64,000 bases of DNA from an uncultured Ruminococcus sp. (GTDB taxonomy: Bacteria > Bacillota > Clostridia > Oscillospirales > Acutalibacteraceae). Within the stretch, counting starts at the first letter, position 1; every line of letters starts with the position of its first letter. Both the position numbers and the translations under genes were made by a program. The notes beneath the pieces were generated by a model, which ran no database searches, was not told the origin of the DNA, and saw only the letters and a list, made by a program, of their open reading frames with translations. The stretch lies in NCBI GenBank assembly GCA_934476515.1, contig CAKSNZ010000002.1:133695-197694 (forward strand), written 5' to 3'. This document shows positions 1 to 8,142 of this stretch, in pieces.

Positions 1-1
1 C

Positions 2-1024
2 TCAGGTGACGCAAGAATGCAACCTCTTTATTTCCTAATTACAACAGCCGGTAATGATACAAATTCTATCTGCTATGAAATACACCAAAAGGCACTTGAT
101 ATTGATAAGGGTAGAAAGATTGACCCAACTTTTTATTCGGTGATATATGGTGTTGATGAAGGTGATGATTGGACTAGTCCTAAGGTGTGGAAAAAGGCTA
201 ACCCTTCACTTGGAATAACTGTTGGTATTGATAAGGTAAAAAGTGCTTGTGAGTCAGCAAAGCAAAACCCTGCTGAAGAAAATGCCTTTAGACAGCTTAG
301 ACTTAATCAATGGGTTAAGCAAAGTGTTAGGTGGATGCCTATGGATAAGTGGGATATGTGTGGGTACAAAATCAATGAAGATGAGCTGTATGGCAGAGTT
401 TGTTATGGTGGCCTTGACCTATCAAGTACCACAGATATGACAGCATTTGTACTTGTATTTCCACCACTTGATGAGGATGACAAGTACATCATACTTCCAT
501 ACTTTTGGTTACCGGAAGATACACTTGCAGTTAGAGTAAGGAGAGATCATGTACCATATGATATATGGGAAAAGGAAGGCTATGTAAAGACAACTGAGGG
601 TAATGTTATACACTATGGATATATTGAAAGGTTCATAGAAAAGCTTGGTGAGAAGTTCAATATTAGAGAGATTGCCTTTGATAGATGGGGTGCTGTACAA
701 ATGGTTCAAAACCTAGAAAATATGGGCTTTACAGTTGTACCCTTTGGTCAAGGCTTTAAGGATATGTCACCACCAACAAAGGAGCTTATGAAGCTAACCC
801 TTGAGCAGAGAATAGCACATGGCAATCACCCTGTTCTTCGTTGGAATATGGATAACATATATGTTAGAACAGACCCGGCAGGAAACATAAAGGCAGATAA
901 AGAAAAATCCACAGAGAAGATTGACGGTGCAATAGCCACAATTATGGCACTTGACCGAGCAATTCGCTGTGGAAATGATAACGGTGCATCAGTTTATGAT
1001 GATAGAGGGTTGTTGTTTATTTAG
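2..1024 (+). CDS. terL: Phage terminase large subunit, C-terminal part (5' end outside window)
   Basis: This is the C-terminal part of the motor that cuts and packages phage DNA into proheads. The frame is open back to base 2 with residues SGDAR before the first Met, so the gene starts upstream and the Met at 17 is not a true start. TTAG near residues 24-30 fits the end of the ATPase domain. GGLDLSSTTDMTAF around residue 145 fits the first acidic motif of the RNase H-like nuclease domain. It is followed in order by portal, protease and capsid genes, as in HK97-type siphophages. A minus-strand insertion (1035-2477) separates it from the portal gene. The family assignment is firm; the N-terminal Walker motifs cannot be seen here. 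Confidence 0.93.
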   Translation, partial: SGDARMQPLYFLITTAGNDTNSICYEIHQKALDIDKGRKIDPTFYSVIYGVDEGDDWTSPKVWKKANPSLGITVGIDKVKSACESAKQNPAEENAFRQLRLNQWVKQSVRWMPMDKWDMCGYKINEDELYGRVCYGGLDLSSTTDMTAFVLVFPPLDEDDKYIILPYFWLPEDTLAVRVRRDHVPYDIWEKEGYVKTTEGNVIHYGYIERFIEKLGEKFNIREIAFDRWGAVQMVQNLENMGFTVVPFGQGFKDMSPPTKELMKLTLEQRIAHGNHPVLRWNMDNIYVRTDPAGNIKADKEKSTEKIDGAIATIMALDRAIRCGNDNGASVYDDRGLLFI

Positions 1025-1034
1025 ATTGATAATT

Positions 1035-1601
1035 TTAATTAATTAATCTATACTCTTCAAATTGAGTTCTTTTATTGTATCTAAAAAAGTGTGATTGGGT
1101 AATAATAAATATATTATCAAATGGGCTGTCGTTTAATATATTATCTTTACTAAAAAATTGTTCTAAGTTCTGTTTCTCGATTAGAGAACCATCAAATGAA
1201 AGTATACATAAATCAATGCTATTAAATCTTTCTGGATTATGTTTCTTAGACTTTTTAATTTTATTACTGATTGCCTTTTTTATGCAACCTAGTGATTCAT
1301 CTAATGTACCACCATGACACATAAAAATTTCTTTTGTCTTTTCATCGATTACTGCATTCTCAACCTTTTTTATATTTGCTTTATTTTTTTTAGATACAGC
1401 ACTTTCATATTTACAAGCTTCTACTAAATTTTTTGGAATACATATTGTAACCTCTAATGCTTTTTTATTATCTAATGAAATAAAGTCAAAGTTATTTGTA
1501 TTATTAGGAGAATAGTAATTATTGTAACTTTCATCAAAGTAATCAGCGATTATTTTTATAGCACTTGGCTCAATATAATTTTTATCAAAATTAAGTTCCA
1601 A
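1035..1601 (-). CDS. Unknown cargo protein with nuclease-like D...LEVT motif
   Basis: I do not recognise this protein of about 188 aa. It lies against the late phage genes, convergent with terL and about 10 bp from its stop. I prefer the TTG start at 1601 because GAGGTGA sits just upstream; a GTG at 1610 falls inside that ribosome site. Residues FDFISLDNKKALEVT have the spacing of a degenerate PD-(D/E)XK core (acid, beta turn, E-x-T), with T where an active enzyme usually has K. A lysine-rich helical stretch follows. Very AT-rich composition and reversed orientation mark it as a later insertion (moron). The nuclease fold is inference only. Confidence 0.62.
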   Translation of the reverse strand: MELNFDKNYIEPSAIKIIADYFDESYNNYYSPNNTNNFDFISLDNKKALEVTICIPKNLVEACKYESAVSKKNKANIKKVENAVIDEKTKEIFMCHGGTLDESLGCIKKAISNKIKKSKKHNPERFNSIDLCILSFDGSLIEKQNLEQFFSKDNILNDSPFDNIFIITQSHFFRYNKRTQFEEYRLIN

Positions 1602-1758
1602 AATTATCACCTCGTATTTATTATATCATTCTTTTATATAAAGAAACAAGCCATCTAAAAAGATGAATTGCTATTATAGATTAAAGTAATTTCCTTAACA
1701 TATTAATTATTCCATTCAAATAACCTATAAATTAAGGGAAAGACTATAAAATCAATCC

Positions 1759-1793
1759 AAAGTATCTGTTAATTAACAGGTACTTTTCTTTTA
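1759..1793 (+). terminator. Rho-independent terminator-like hairpin
   Basis: AAAGTA-CTGTTAA pairs with TTAACAG-TACTTT, followed by TCTTTTA. It may be a remnant of the terL-portal spacer or stop readthrough in the cargo region. Confidence 0.55.
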
Positions 1794-1803
1794 GTCAAAA
1801 TAA

Positions 1804-1840
1804 AAACGGAGCCTTTGCATATACAAAAACTCCGTTAAGT
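1804..1840 (-). terminator. Terminator of the toxin-antitoxin operon
   Basis: On the minus strand AACGGAG and CTCCGTT form a stem around an AT-rich loop and are followed by TTTATTTT, just past the toxin stop codon. Confidence 0.6.
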
Positions 1841-1845
1841 TAAAT

Positions 1846-2175
1846 TTATTCTTTTGAACTAATCATATTTTCTATGTTACGACCACCATATATTATACGG
1901 ACAATGGTAACAGTATTTTTTTCGTTGTCAACTAGATAAAATACAATAAAATTATCTATTGATAGTTGGTGCATCTTCAATGAATGCCAAGGTTCCCAAT
2001 CAACTAAAATATATCTTGAGGGCATAAATTCTAAAGAACGAATACCATTTCGTATTTTGTTGATTTGATTTTCAGCATTTTCTGTTTGTAGAAGTTTATT
2101 TGAAATGTAGGAATAAATTTCTCGCAAATCATTTAGTGCATCTTGTGAGTAATGAATTATATAATCTTCTGTCAT
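1846..2175 (-). CDS. RelE/ParE-family toxin
   Basis: A 109-aa protein of the RelE/ParE superfamily. RelE members cleave mRNA at the ribosome and ParE members poison gyrase; which applies cannot be told from sequence. Visible family marks are the N-terminal YSQDALNDLREIYSYI helix region and the C-terminal strand IVRIIYGGRNIENMI, a common ParE-type ending. Its ATG overlaps the antitoxin TGA (ATGA at 2172-2175), so the two are translationally coupled. The pair sits on the strand opposite the phage late operon, between terL and portal. It could stabilise the prophage or act in defence. Confidence 0.9.
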   Translation of the reverse strand: MTEDYIIHYSQDALNDLREIYSYISNKLLQTENAENQINKIRNGIRSLEFMPSRYILVDWEPWHSLKMHQLSIDNFIVFYLVDNEKNTVTIVRIIYGGRNIENMISSKE

Positions 2176-2477
2176 ATGCCAAATTCCTTTGCAAGTGCCT
2201 CATCAACTTCATTTGCAGAATACACCTTTCCTGCTTTGATAGAGTCCATACCCTTTTGAAGCTCGGTATCTATCTGTTCTTTACTCATTGAACCTAAGGC
2301 TAAAGGCTTTTCAGTAGGAAGTCGCAAATCAAATGGTATTCCATTTTTTAATATAATCTGACTATAAAGCATTTGAATTGCACTTGACGGAGAAATTCCC
2401 AGCTTAGATAAAATCTCCTCTGCATTTGTTTTCAAGTCAGTATCTATTCTTGCATATACGGCTGATGTATTTGCCAT
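2172..2477 (-). CDS. RelB/DinJ-family antitoxin
   Basis: A 101-aa antitoxin. The N-terminal half (ARIDTDLKTNAEEILSKLG, then SAIQMLYSQI) is the DinJ-type ribbon-helix-helix, expected to dimerise and bind operator DNA. The C-terminal helical part, rich in acidic residues and ending in EALAKEFGI, would wrap the toxin. The ATG at 2477 has an AAAGGAGG site 7-8 bases upstream. It is the first gene of a two-gene operon, and a palindrome overlapping its promoter fits autorepression. The assignment is confident; the cognate toxin is the overlapping downstream gene. Confidence 0.92.
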   Translation of the reverse strand: MANTSAVYARIDTDLKTNAEEILSKLGISPSSAIQMLYSQIILKNGIPFDLRLPTEKPLALGSMSKEQIDTELQKGMDSIKAGKVYSANEVDEALAKEFGI

Positions 2478-2497
2478 AGTATCGCCTCCTTTACTTT

Positions 2498-2528
2498 ATT
2501 ATACTCTCATTTACTTGCAAATGCAAGT
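2498..2528 (-). promoter_or_regulatory. Toxin-antitoxin promoter with overlapping palindromic operator
   Basis: Read on the minus strand, TTGCAT (2521-2526) and TATAAT (2498-2503) are 17 bases apart, a consensus sigma-A promoter. The palindrome ACTTGCA-AA-TGCAAGT (2513-2528) covers the -35 box, as expected for autorepression by the DinJ-type antitoxin. Confidence 0.75.
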
Positions 2529-2583
2529 ATTTGCAATATATTATAAATAAAATTTTATTATTTATTGAAAGGACTTGTTATTT

Positions 2584-3906
2584 ATGAAACTTTTAAGTGG
2601 GTTATTCCGTTCAAGGGACAAACCAAGAAACTCCACATCGGGAAGTAGCTACAGATTTTTCTATGGTCAAAGTAGCTCAGGAAAATGTGTAACTGAACGA
2701 AGTGCAATGCAAATGACTGCTGTTTATGCTTGTGTGAGAATTTTGTCTGAGGCAGTAGCAGGGTTACCACTTCATTTATACAAATGGGGTGACTCAGGTA
2801 GTAAGGAAAAAGCAGTTGACCACCCACTGTATTTTCTTTTGCACGATGAACCAAATAAGGAAATGACTTCCTTTATCTTTAGAGAAACATTGATGACTCA
2901 TTTGCTTTTGTGGGGTAACGCATATGCACAAATAATAAGAAATGGCAAGGGTGAAGTAACTGCCCTTTATCCTTTAATGCCCAATAGAATGACAGTTGAT
3001 AGAGATAAAAATGGTGAGCTTTTCTATCAATATACACTTAGCTCTGATGATGTTAGGTCAATGAAGGGTGCTAGTGTAAGGCTAAGTCCATATGAGGTTC
3101 TACATATTCCGGGATTAGGTTTTGACGGCCTTGTGGGTTATTCACCTATTGCTATGGCTAAGAATGCTATTGGACTTGCAATTTCTGCTGAGGAATATGG
3201 TAGTAAGTTTTATGCTAATGGTGCATCTCCAAGTGGTGTTCTTGAACATCCGGGTACACTAAAGGACCCGTCAAAGGTAAGGGACTCTTGGAACTCTGCC
3301 TTTGGTGGCAGTGCTAATAGTCATAAGATTGCAGTGCTTGAAGAAGGGCTAAAATATACACCAATATCAATTTCACCTAATGAGGCACAGTTCCTCGAAA
3401 CAAGAAAATTTCAGATTAATGAGATAGCTAGAATTTTCAGAGTACCACCACATATGGTTGGTGACCTTGAAAAGTCTAGCTTTTCTAATATAGAGCAACA
3501 GTCACTGGAGTTTGTCAAATATACTCTTGAACCTTGGATTATTAGATGGGAACAGTCAATTTGTCGCTCACTGCTTAATCAAGAGGAAAAGGGTAATTAC
3601 TTTGTAAAGTTCAATGTTGATGGACTTTTAAGAGGTGACTATCAAAGTAGAATGAACGGCTATGCAACTGCAAGACAGAATGGTTGGTTGTCTGCAAATG
3701 ATATTAGAGAGCTTGAGAACCTAGACCTTATTCCTGATGAAGAAGGTGGTAACTTGTATCTGGTAAATGGCAGTATGACTAAGCTTAAGGACGCAGGTGC
3801 TTTTGCTAATACAGAAGAAACAAAGGAGGAAAAGGATGAAGAAGTTTTGGAAGTGGAAGAATCAAGTGGAACAAACAGAACCCTTAGAAAGAGTACTAGA
3901 ACTTAA
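2584..3906 (+). CDS. Phage portal protein (HK97 family)
   Basis: The portal forms the dodecameric ring at the capsid vertex through which DNA enters and leaves. At 440 aa it has the usual length. The hallmark stretch MTAVYACVRILSEAVAGLP is near residues 42-60, with LHIPGLGFDGLVGYSPI in the wing/stem region and FRVPPHMVGDLEKSSFSN near residue 290, all typical of HK97-type portals. The ATG at 2584 is chosen because AAAGGA lies 11 bases upstream; a TTG at 2575 is too close to that site. The C-terminal acidic tail overlaps the start of the protease gene in another frame. Confidence 0.96.
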   Translation: MKLLSGLFRSRDKPRNSTSGSSYRFFYGQSSSGKCVTERSAMQMTAVYACVRILSEAVAGLPLHLYKWGDSGSKEKAVDHPLYFLLHDEPNKEMTSFIFRETLMTHLLLWGNAYAQIIRNGKGEVTALYPLMPNRMTVDRDKNGELFYQYTLSSDDVRSMKGASVRLSPYEVLHIPGLGFDGLVGYSPIAMAKNAIGLAISAEEYGSKFYANGASPSGVLEHPGTLKDPSKVRDSWNSAFGGSANSHKIAVLEEGLKYTPISISPNEAQFLETRKFQINEIARIFRVPPHMVGDLEKSSFSNIEQQSLEFVKYTLEPWIIRWEQSICRSLLNQEEKGNYFVKFNVDGLLRGDYQSRMNGYATARQNGWLSANDIRELENLDLIPDEEGGNLYLVNGSMTKLKDAGAFANTEETKEEKDEEVLEVEESSGTNRTLRKSTRT

Positions 3907-4545
3907 TGGCACTATTGCTGAGGAAAGTTGGTTTGATGATGATGTAACTCCACAGATGTTTAAGGATGAGCTGTTTTCCGGTAATGGTCCGGTTACAGTA
4001 TGGCTTAATTCCCCTGGTGGGGATTGTATTGCAGCAAGTCAGATTTACGCAATGCTGATGGATTATCCACATAATGTAACAGTGAAGATTGATGGGATTG
4101 CAGCAAGTGCAGGTTCAGTTATTGCTATGGCAGGTACTAAGGTACTAAGGTACTAATGTCACCTACTGCTTTAGTGATGATACATAACCCTGCTACTACT
4201 GCCTTTGGTGACCATAAGGATATGAGTAAAGCAATAGATATGCTTGATGAGGTTAAGGAAAGTATTATCAATGCTTATGAGATCCGTACAGGCCTGTCAC
4301 ATACACAATTATCACATATGATGGATGAGGAAACCTGGATGAATGCTAAGAAGGCTATTGAGCTTGGCTTTGCTGACGGTTTGCTTGAGGATAACAAAAA
4401 TACAGAGGATGATGAGGGATATATGTTCTCTGCCAGTGCAGTGGAAAGAACCCTTATTAACAAAATTAATCGGAAGAACCCAATTAATAATATGGGTAGA
4501 AATGTAGATAAATTAAAATCACAGCTTTACAAAAAGCTACTTTAA
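3836..4545 (+). pseudogene. ClpP-like prohead protease, split by an 8-bp repeat frameshift
   Basis: This S14 (ClpP-like) serine protease should mature the prohead. The first part starts at ATG 3836 after AAGGAGGA and carries LNSPGG and the nucleophile region GIAASAGSVIAMAG. It then runs into TAA at 4154-4156. The second part starts at ATG 4156 and carries the His region MIHNP and the rest of the fold. Removing one of three tandem GGTACTAA copies at 4133-4156 restores TKVLMSPTALVMIHNP in one frame, the expected family sequence. The catalytic Ser and His now lie on different reading frames. TAATG could allow reinitiation and two polypeptides, so partial function is possible but unproven. Confidence 0.88.
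4133..4156 (+). repeat. Three tandem copies of GGTACTAA inside the protease gene
   Basis: Three perfect 8-bp units are directly adjacent. Two copies keep the protease frame open; three shift it. Slipped-strand replication could switch the gene on or off. Confidence 0.93.
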
Positions 4546-4558
4546 AGGAGATGTTTTT

Positions 4559-5743
4559 ATGAATATTACAGAATTAAGAGAAAAAAGAGCAAAGCTATGG
4601 AATACTATGGAGGGTTTCCTTGATACACATAGAACCGGTATGGGTGTTCTAAAGGCTGAGGATGATGCTACATATTCAAATATGGAAAGTGAACTTGATA
4701 GCTTAACTAACGAAATTCATAGAATGGAACGCAGAGAGGTTCATGAAAAGGAACTTGCTAAGAATGTTAATACACCTATTGTTACTGCACCGGAGCATGG
4801 TACAAATACTAGAAAGAAAGGTAGAGCAAGTGATGAGTACAGAGAGGACTTCTTAAACCACTTAAGAGGTAGAACTCCTATTCATAATGTGCTTTCAGAG
4901 GGTACTGACGCTGATGGTGGTTTCCTTGTTCCTACTGAGTTTGAAACAAGTATCGTTACTGCACTTGAAGAAGAAAATGTTATTAGAAGTCTAGCAAAGG
5001 TAATTACAACAGAGCATGAAAGAAAAATTCCTATTGCTACCGGACATTCAACTGCACAGTGGACAAGTGAAAATTCAGCATATCAAGAGAGCAACCCTAC
5101 CTTCGGTCAGAAACAGCTTGATGCCTTTAAGCTAACTGACCTTTGTAGAGTAAGTACAGAGCTACTGCAGGACTCATCATTTGATATTGAAGAATACCTA
5201 ATGAATGAATTTGCCAGAGCATTTGGTATTGCTGAGGAAGAAGCCTTTTGTGTTGGTACAGGTACAAATCAGCCTACCGGTATCTTTACTGCAAAGGGTG
5301 GTGAAGTTGGTGTAACCTCAGCTAGTGGCACTGCTATTACTGCTGACGAGGTGATTAACCTTGTATATTCTCTAAAGTCACCATACAGAAGAAATGCAAA
5401 GTTCCTTATGAATGACTCTACTGTGTCACTACTTCGTAAGCTGAAGGATAACAACGGTGCGTATTTGTGGCAACCATCAGTACAAGCAGGTGAACCTGAT
5501 AAGCTACTGGGCTATGACCTATACACAACTCCATATGCTCCTACTGTTGGAACTTCAACCTTGCCTATTGCCTTTGGTGACTTTAGTAACTATTGGATTG
5601 GTGACAGAGGTGCAAGAACAGTTCAAAGACTAAATGAACTTTATGCTACAAATGGTCAGGTAGGCTATGTATCTACTGAAAGAGTTGACGGTAAGGTTAT
5701 CCTTTCTGAGGGCATTAAGCTACTTCAGATGAAGAAGTCTTGA
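4559..5743 (+). CDS. Major capsid protein (HK97 fold)
   Basis: This 394-aa protein builds the icosahedral shell. Residues 1 to about 100 are a charged, helical scaffolding (delta) domain, normally removed by the prohead protease. TDADGGFLVPTEFETSIV near residue 116 is the classic start of the mature HK97-type coat. FGIAEEEAFCVGTGTNQPTGIF and the C-terminal RVDGKVILSEGIKLLQMKK are also family marks. AAAGGAGATG lies 6-10 bases before ATG 4559. It directly follows the protease gene, which is frameshifted, so capsid maturation may be affected. Confidence 0.97.
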   Translation: MNITELREKRAKLWNTMEGFLDTHRTGMGVLKAEDDATYSNMESELDSLTNEIHRMERREVHEKELAKNVNTPIVTAPEHGTNTRKKGRASDEYREDFLNHLRGRTPIHNVLSEGTDADGGFLVPTEFETSIVTALEEENVIRSLAKVITTEHERKIPIATGHSTAQWTSENSAYQESNPTFGQKQLDAFKLTDLCRVSTELLQDSSFDIEEYLMNEFARAFGIAEEEAFCVGTGTNQPTGIFTAKGGEVGVTSASGTAITADEVINLVYSLKSPYRRNAKFLMNDSTVSLLRKLKDNNGAYLWQPSVQAGEPDKLLGYDLYTTPYAPTVGTSTLPIAFGDFSNYWIGDRGARTVQRLNELYATNGQVGYVSTERVDGKVILSEGIKLLQMKKS

Positions 5744-5745
5744 TT

Positions 5746-6057
5746 ATGGATGAGCTACTAGAAAAGGTTAAGAAAAATCTAATACTAACCCATAATGAGG
5801 ATGACACCCTTTTAAAACAGTATATTAATGCCTCTATCTCATATGCTGAAAGCTATCAGCATATTGAGGAGGGCTACTATACAGAACATAAAATGCCACC
5901 TACAACAGAACAGGCTGTAATTATGCTAAGTAGCCATTTCTATGAAAGTAGAGATGGCTCTACCGGTGGCTTCTTTGGGGATAATGTACAAGCAGGTGCT
6001 CAGGTGTGGAATACAGTAAATCTACTTTTAAGACTAGATAGAAGGTGGTTAGTATGA
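5746..6057 (+). CDS. Phage head-tail connector protein (gp6-like)
   Basis: A small (103-aa) adaptor expected to dock on the portal ring. It is entirely helical by appearance: MDELLEKVKKNLIL, then an acidic HNEDDTLLKQYINASISYAESY, then EQAVIMLSSHFYESRDG, as in HK97 gp6-type connectors. I chose ATG 5746; TTG 5740 overlaps the capsid stop codon and is also possible. It overlaps the next gene by four bases (ATGA), as is usual in this late operon. Confidence 0.85.
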   Translation: MDELLEKVKKNLILTHNEDDTLLKQYINASISYAESYQHIEEGYYTEHKMPPTTEQAVIMLSSHFYESRDGSTGGFFGDNVQAGAQVWNTVNLLLRLDRRWLV

Positions 6058-6389
6058 GCTTTGGTAAAATGAATGGCCTTGCTTTAATCAAAAGACACTA
6101 CAAAGAAAAAGACAGTGACGGTTTCAAAAATGATACAGATTTTGTACTTGCAAGTATTCACTGCTATCGTGAAGGTAGGCATGGTTCTAAGAAATGGGTG
6201 AATCTAGCTTCCTTTACTGACGCAACAGATTTGTTTAGATTTCGTGCAATACCTAATTTAAAGGTTACCACAGACTATGTGCTTGAATATGAGGGTGAAG
6301 TTTTCAAGATACTTTCAGTGGAAAATGTTAAGGGTAAAGGTATGTATGTGGAGGTCCTTGCTAAAAAGGTGGAGAGTGCTGTTGGCTAA
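6054..6389 (+). CDS. Phage head closure / head-tail joining protein
   Basis: A 111-aa protein of the type that closes the DNA channel (SPP1 gp16 / HK97 gp7 position). KWVNLASFTDATDLFRFRAIPNLKVTTDYVLEYEGEVFKI has the alternating beta pattern of that small barrel family. AAGGTGG precedes ATG 6054 by about six bases, favouring it over the GTG at 6045. Its 3' end overlaps the next gene by eight bases. The function is assigned from position and pattern, not from a catalytic motif. Confidence 0.8.
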   Translation: MSFGKMNGLALIKRHYKEKDSDGFKNDTDFVLASIHCYREGRHGSKKWVNLASFTDATDLFRFRAIPNLKVTTDYVLEYEGEVFKILSVENVKGKGMYVEVLAKKVESAVG

Positions 6390-6813
6390 GGTACAAATGC
6401 TTTTACCGGAAAACTTCCTTAAAAGTATATCTTCCCTTGAAAAGAATACTGATGACATTACTGAAAAGGTACTTAATGAGGGTGCAAAGGTGGTACTGAA
6501 ATATTTTAAGGAAAACCTACATAGTGTCATTGGTAAAGATTTAAAGTACAAATCAAGGTCAACGGGTAAGCTGGAAAGCTCCCTTGGTATCTCAAAGCCT
6601 TTACTTGATAAAAACGGAAACTTCAATATTAAGATTGGCTTTGCTGAACCAAGGGACGGTAACTTAAGCAATAGTAAAATTGCAACTATCATTGAATATG
6701 GGAAAAGTGGTCAGCCACCTAAACCATTTTTGAAACCAACTAAAAGAAAATCAAAAAAGCCTACAACAGAGGCAATGATTAGAAGATTTAATGAGGAGGT
6801 AGAAAAGCTATGA
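6382..6813 (+). CDS. HK97 gp10-like tail component
   Basis: A 143-aa protein in the place of the HK97 gp10-like minor tail/neck proteins. It has an N-terminal helical part (LEKNTDDITEKVLNEGAKVV), then SSLGISKPLLDKNGNFNIKIGF and a C-terminal IIEYGKSGQPPKPFLKPTKRK, which resembles the family ending EyGts-kqpa-PFlrpa. The TTG at 6382 is preceded by AAGGTGGAG and is the only start that avoids a long shadow overlap with the previous gene. It ends in an ATGA overlap with the next gene. Confidence 0.82.
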   Translation: MAKVQMLLPENFLKSISSLEKNTDDITEKVLNEGAKVVLKYFKENLHSVIGKDLKYKSRSTGKLESSLGISKPLLDKNGNFNIKIGFAEPRDGNLSNSKIATIIEYGKSGQPPKPFLKPTKRKSKKPTTEAMIRRFNEEVEKL

Positions 6814-7154
6814 GCATGTTAAGTGACTTAATTAATACACTTAAGCCATTAAATGTACCTATTGAAACAGGTGTGTTTACTGACAAAGCTCCTAATGAAT
6901 ATATTGTATTAACTCCTATTGATGAATACTTTTTACTTTTTGGAGATAACGCACCATTAGTAGATATTAGTAGTGTACGAATATCTCTATACACAAAGGG
7001 TAATTACCTATCATTAAAGAACAGTATTGTAAAGGCTTTAATAAATGACGGATATACATTAACAAACCGTCAGTATATTGGATATGAAACAGAAACTATG
7101 TATCACCACTACAATATAGATGTGGAAAATTATTATGAAACGGAGGAATATTAA
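6810..7154 (+). CDS. Phage tail terminator / completion protein candidate
   Basis: A 114-aa protein between the gp10-like gene and the major tail protein, the position of tail terminators. The sequence shows an N-terminal helix (MLSDLINTLKPL), strands with NEYIVLTPIDEYFLLFGDN and VRISLYTKGNYLSLKNSIVKAL, and a C-terminal YETETMYHHYNIDVENYYE, like the small phage proteins often labelled DUF3168-like or minor capsid. AGGAGG lies 9 bases before the ATG, which overlaps the previous stop. The role is inferred from synteny. Confidence 0.75.
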   Translation: MSMLSDLINTLKPLNVPIETGVFTDKAPNEYIVLTPIDEYFLLFGDNAPLVDISSVRISLYTKGNYLSLKNSIVKALINDGYTLTNRQYIGYETETMYHHYNIDVENYYETEEY

Positions 7155-7747
7155 TGGCAACAATAGGTCTTGATAAGCTATATTATGCAGTCATCAAAGA
7201 AGATGCAAATGGTGACGAAACATACAGTACACCGGTACCACTGGCAAAGGCAATTTCTGCTGAGCTTTCTATTGAACTTGCAGAGGCAACTCTCTATGCT
7301 GATGATGGTGCATCTGAGGTTGTAAAGGAGTTTAAGTCAGGTACACTTTCCTTAGGTGTTGATGACATCGGTAACACAACTGCAAGTGATTTAACAGGTG
7401 CAGTGATTGACAAAAACAATGTGGTAATCTCAGTAAGTGAGGGTATTTCCTCACCGGTAGCTATTGGGTTTAGAGCAAAGAAGTCAAATGGCAAGTACAA
7501 ATACTTCTGGTTCTATCGAGTTAAGTTCGGTATCCCTGCTACCAGCCTTGCAACAAAGGGTGACAGTATTACATTCTCAACACCAACTATTGAGGGTACA
7601 ATTATGAGAAGAAACAAGGTTGACGGGAACAACAACCACCCTTGGAAGGCTGAGGTTACTGAGGGTGAAAACAATGTGTCTAATGATACTATTACAAATT
7701 GGTACAAGAATGTGTATGAACCTACATATACATCACCATCTAAGTAA
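7154..7747 (+). CDS. Phage major tail protein
   Basis: This 197-aa protein should form the tail tube. It opens with IGLDKLYYAVIKEDANGDETY, followed by LAKAISAELSIELAEATLYADDG, the usual start of phi13-type major tail proteins. A beta-rich body contains SPVAIGFRAKKSNGKYKYFWFYRVKF. GGAGG precedes the ATG, and its A is shared with the preceding stop (TAATG). Placement between tail terminator and tail chaperones is canonical for siphophages. Confidence 0.92.
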   Translation: MATIGLDKLYYAVIKEDANGDETYSTPVPLAKAISAELSIELAEATLYADDGASEVVKEFKSGTLSLGVDDIGNTTASDLTGAVIDKNNVVISVSEGISSPVAIGFRAKKSNGKYKYFWFYRVKFGIPATSLATKGDSITFSTPTIEGTIMRRNKVDGNNNHPWKAEVTEGENNVSNDTITNWYKNVYEPTYTSPSK

Positions 7748-7758
7748 GGAGAATTAAT

Positions 7759-8142
7759 ATGGAAAATGAACGCTCATCAGTAATTAATATTGGTGGTAAG
7801 GAATATGAACTTTTGCTAACTACAAAAGCAACAAAAGAAATAGCTAAGAGATATGGTGGCCTTGAAAACCTAGGTGAACAGCTGTTGACTTCAGAGGACT
7901 TTGCTGAGGCTATTGATGAGATTGTGTGGTTAATTACACTACTTGCAAATCAAAGTATTTTAATACACAACCTAAAGAATACTGAGGACAAAAAGGAGCT
8001 ACTAACTGAGGAAATGGTTGAGTTACTAACCTCTCCCAGTGAGCTTGGTGAATACAAGGAAAGTATATCTGAGGCACTAAACAAAGGTACAACAAGAAAT
8101 GTTGAAAGTGAAACTGACTCAAAAAAACAAATAGTCGGGTAG
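7759..8142 (+). CDS. Tail assembly chaperone, short form (gpG-like)
   Basis: A 127-aa cytoplasmic chaperone that coats the tape measure during tail assembly. It opens with ERSSVINIGGKEYELLLTTKATKEIAKRYGG, a typical Gram-positive phage form. AAGGAG lies upstream of ATG 7759. The last codons run through the slippery run A AAA AAA and end at TAG 8140-8142 in the zero frame; the -1 frame gives the longer product listed separately. The short form should be the more abundant one, as in lambda gpG. Confidence 0.87.
   Translation: MENERSSVINIGGKEYELLLTTKATKEIAKRYGGLENLGEQLLTSEDFAEAIDEIVWLITLLANQSILIHNLKNTEDKKELLTEEMVELLTSPSELGEYKESISEALNKGTTRNVESETDSKKQIVG

Noticed and set aside
6277..6381. Upstream extension of the gp10-like gene
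   Set aside because: The extra residues are Trp/Arg/Cys-rich shadow of the previous gene; TTG 6382 has the ribosome site.
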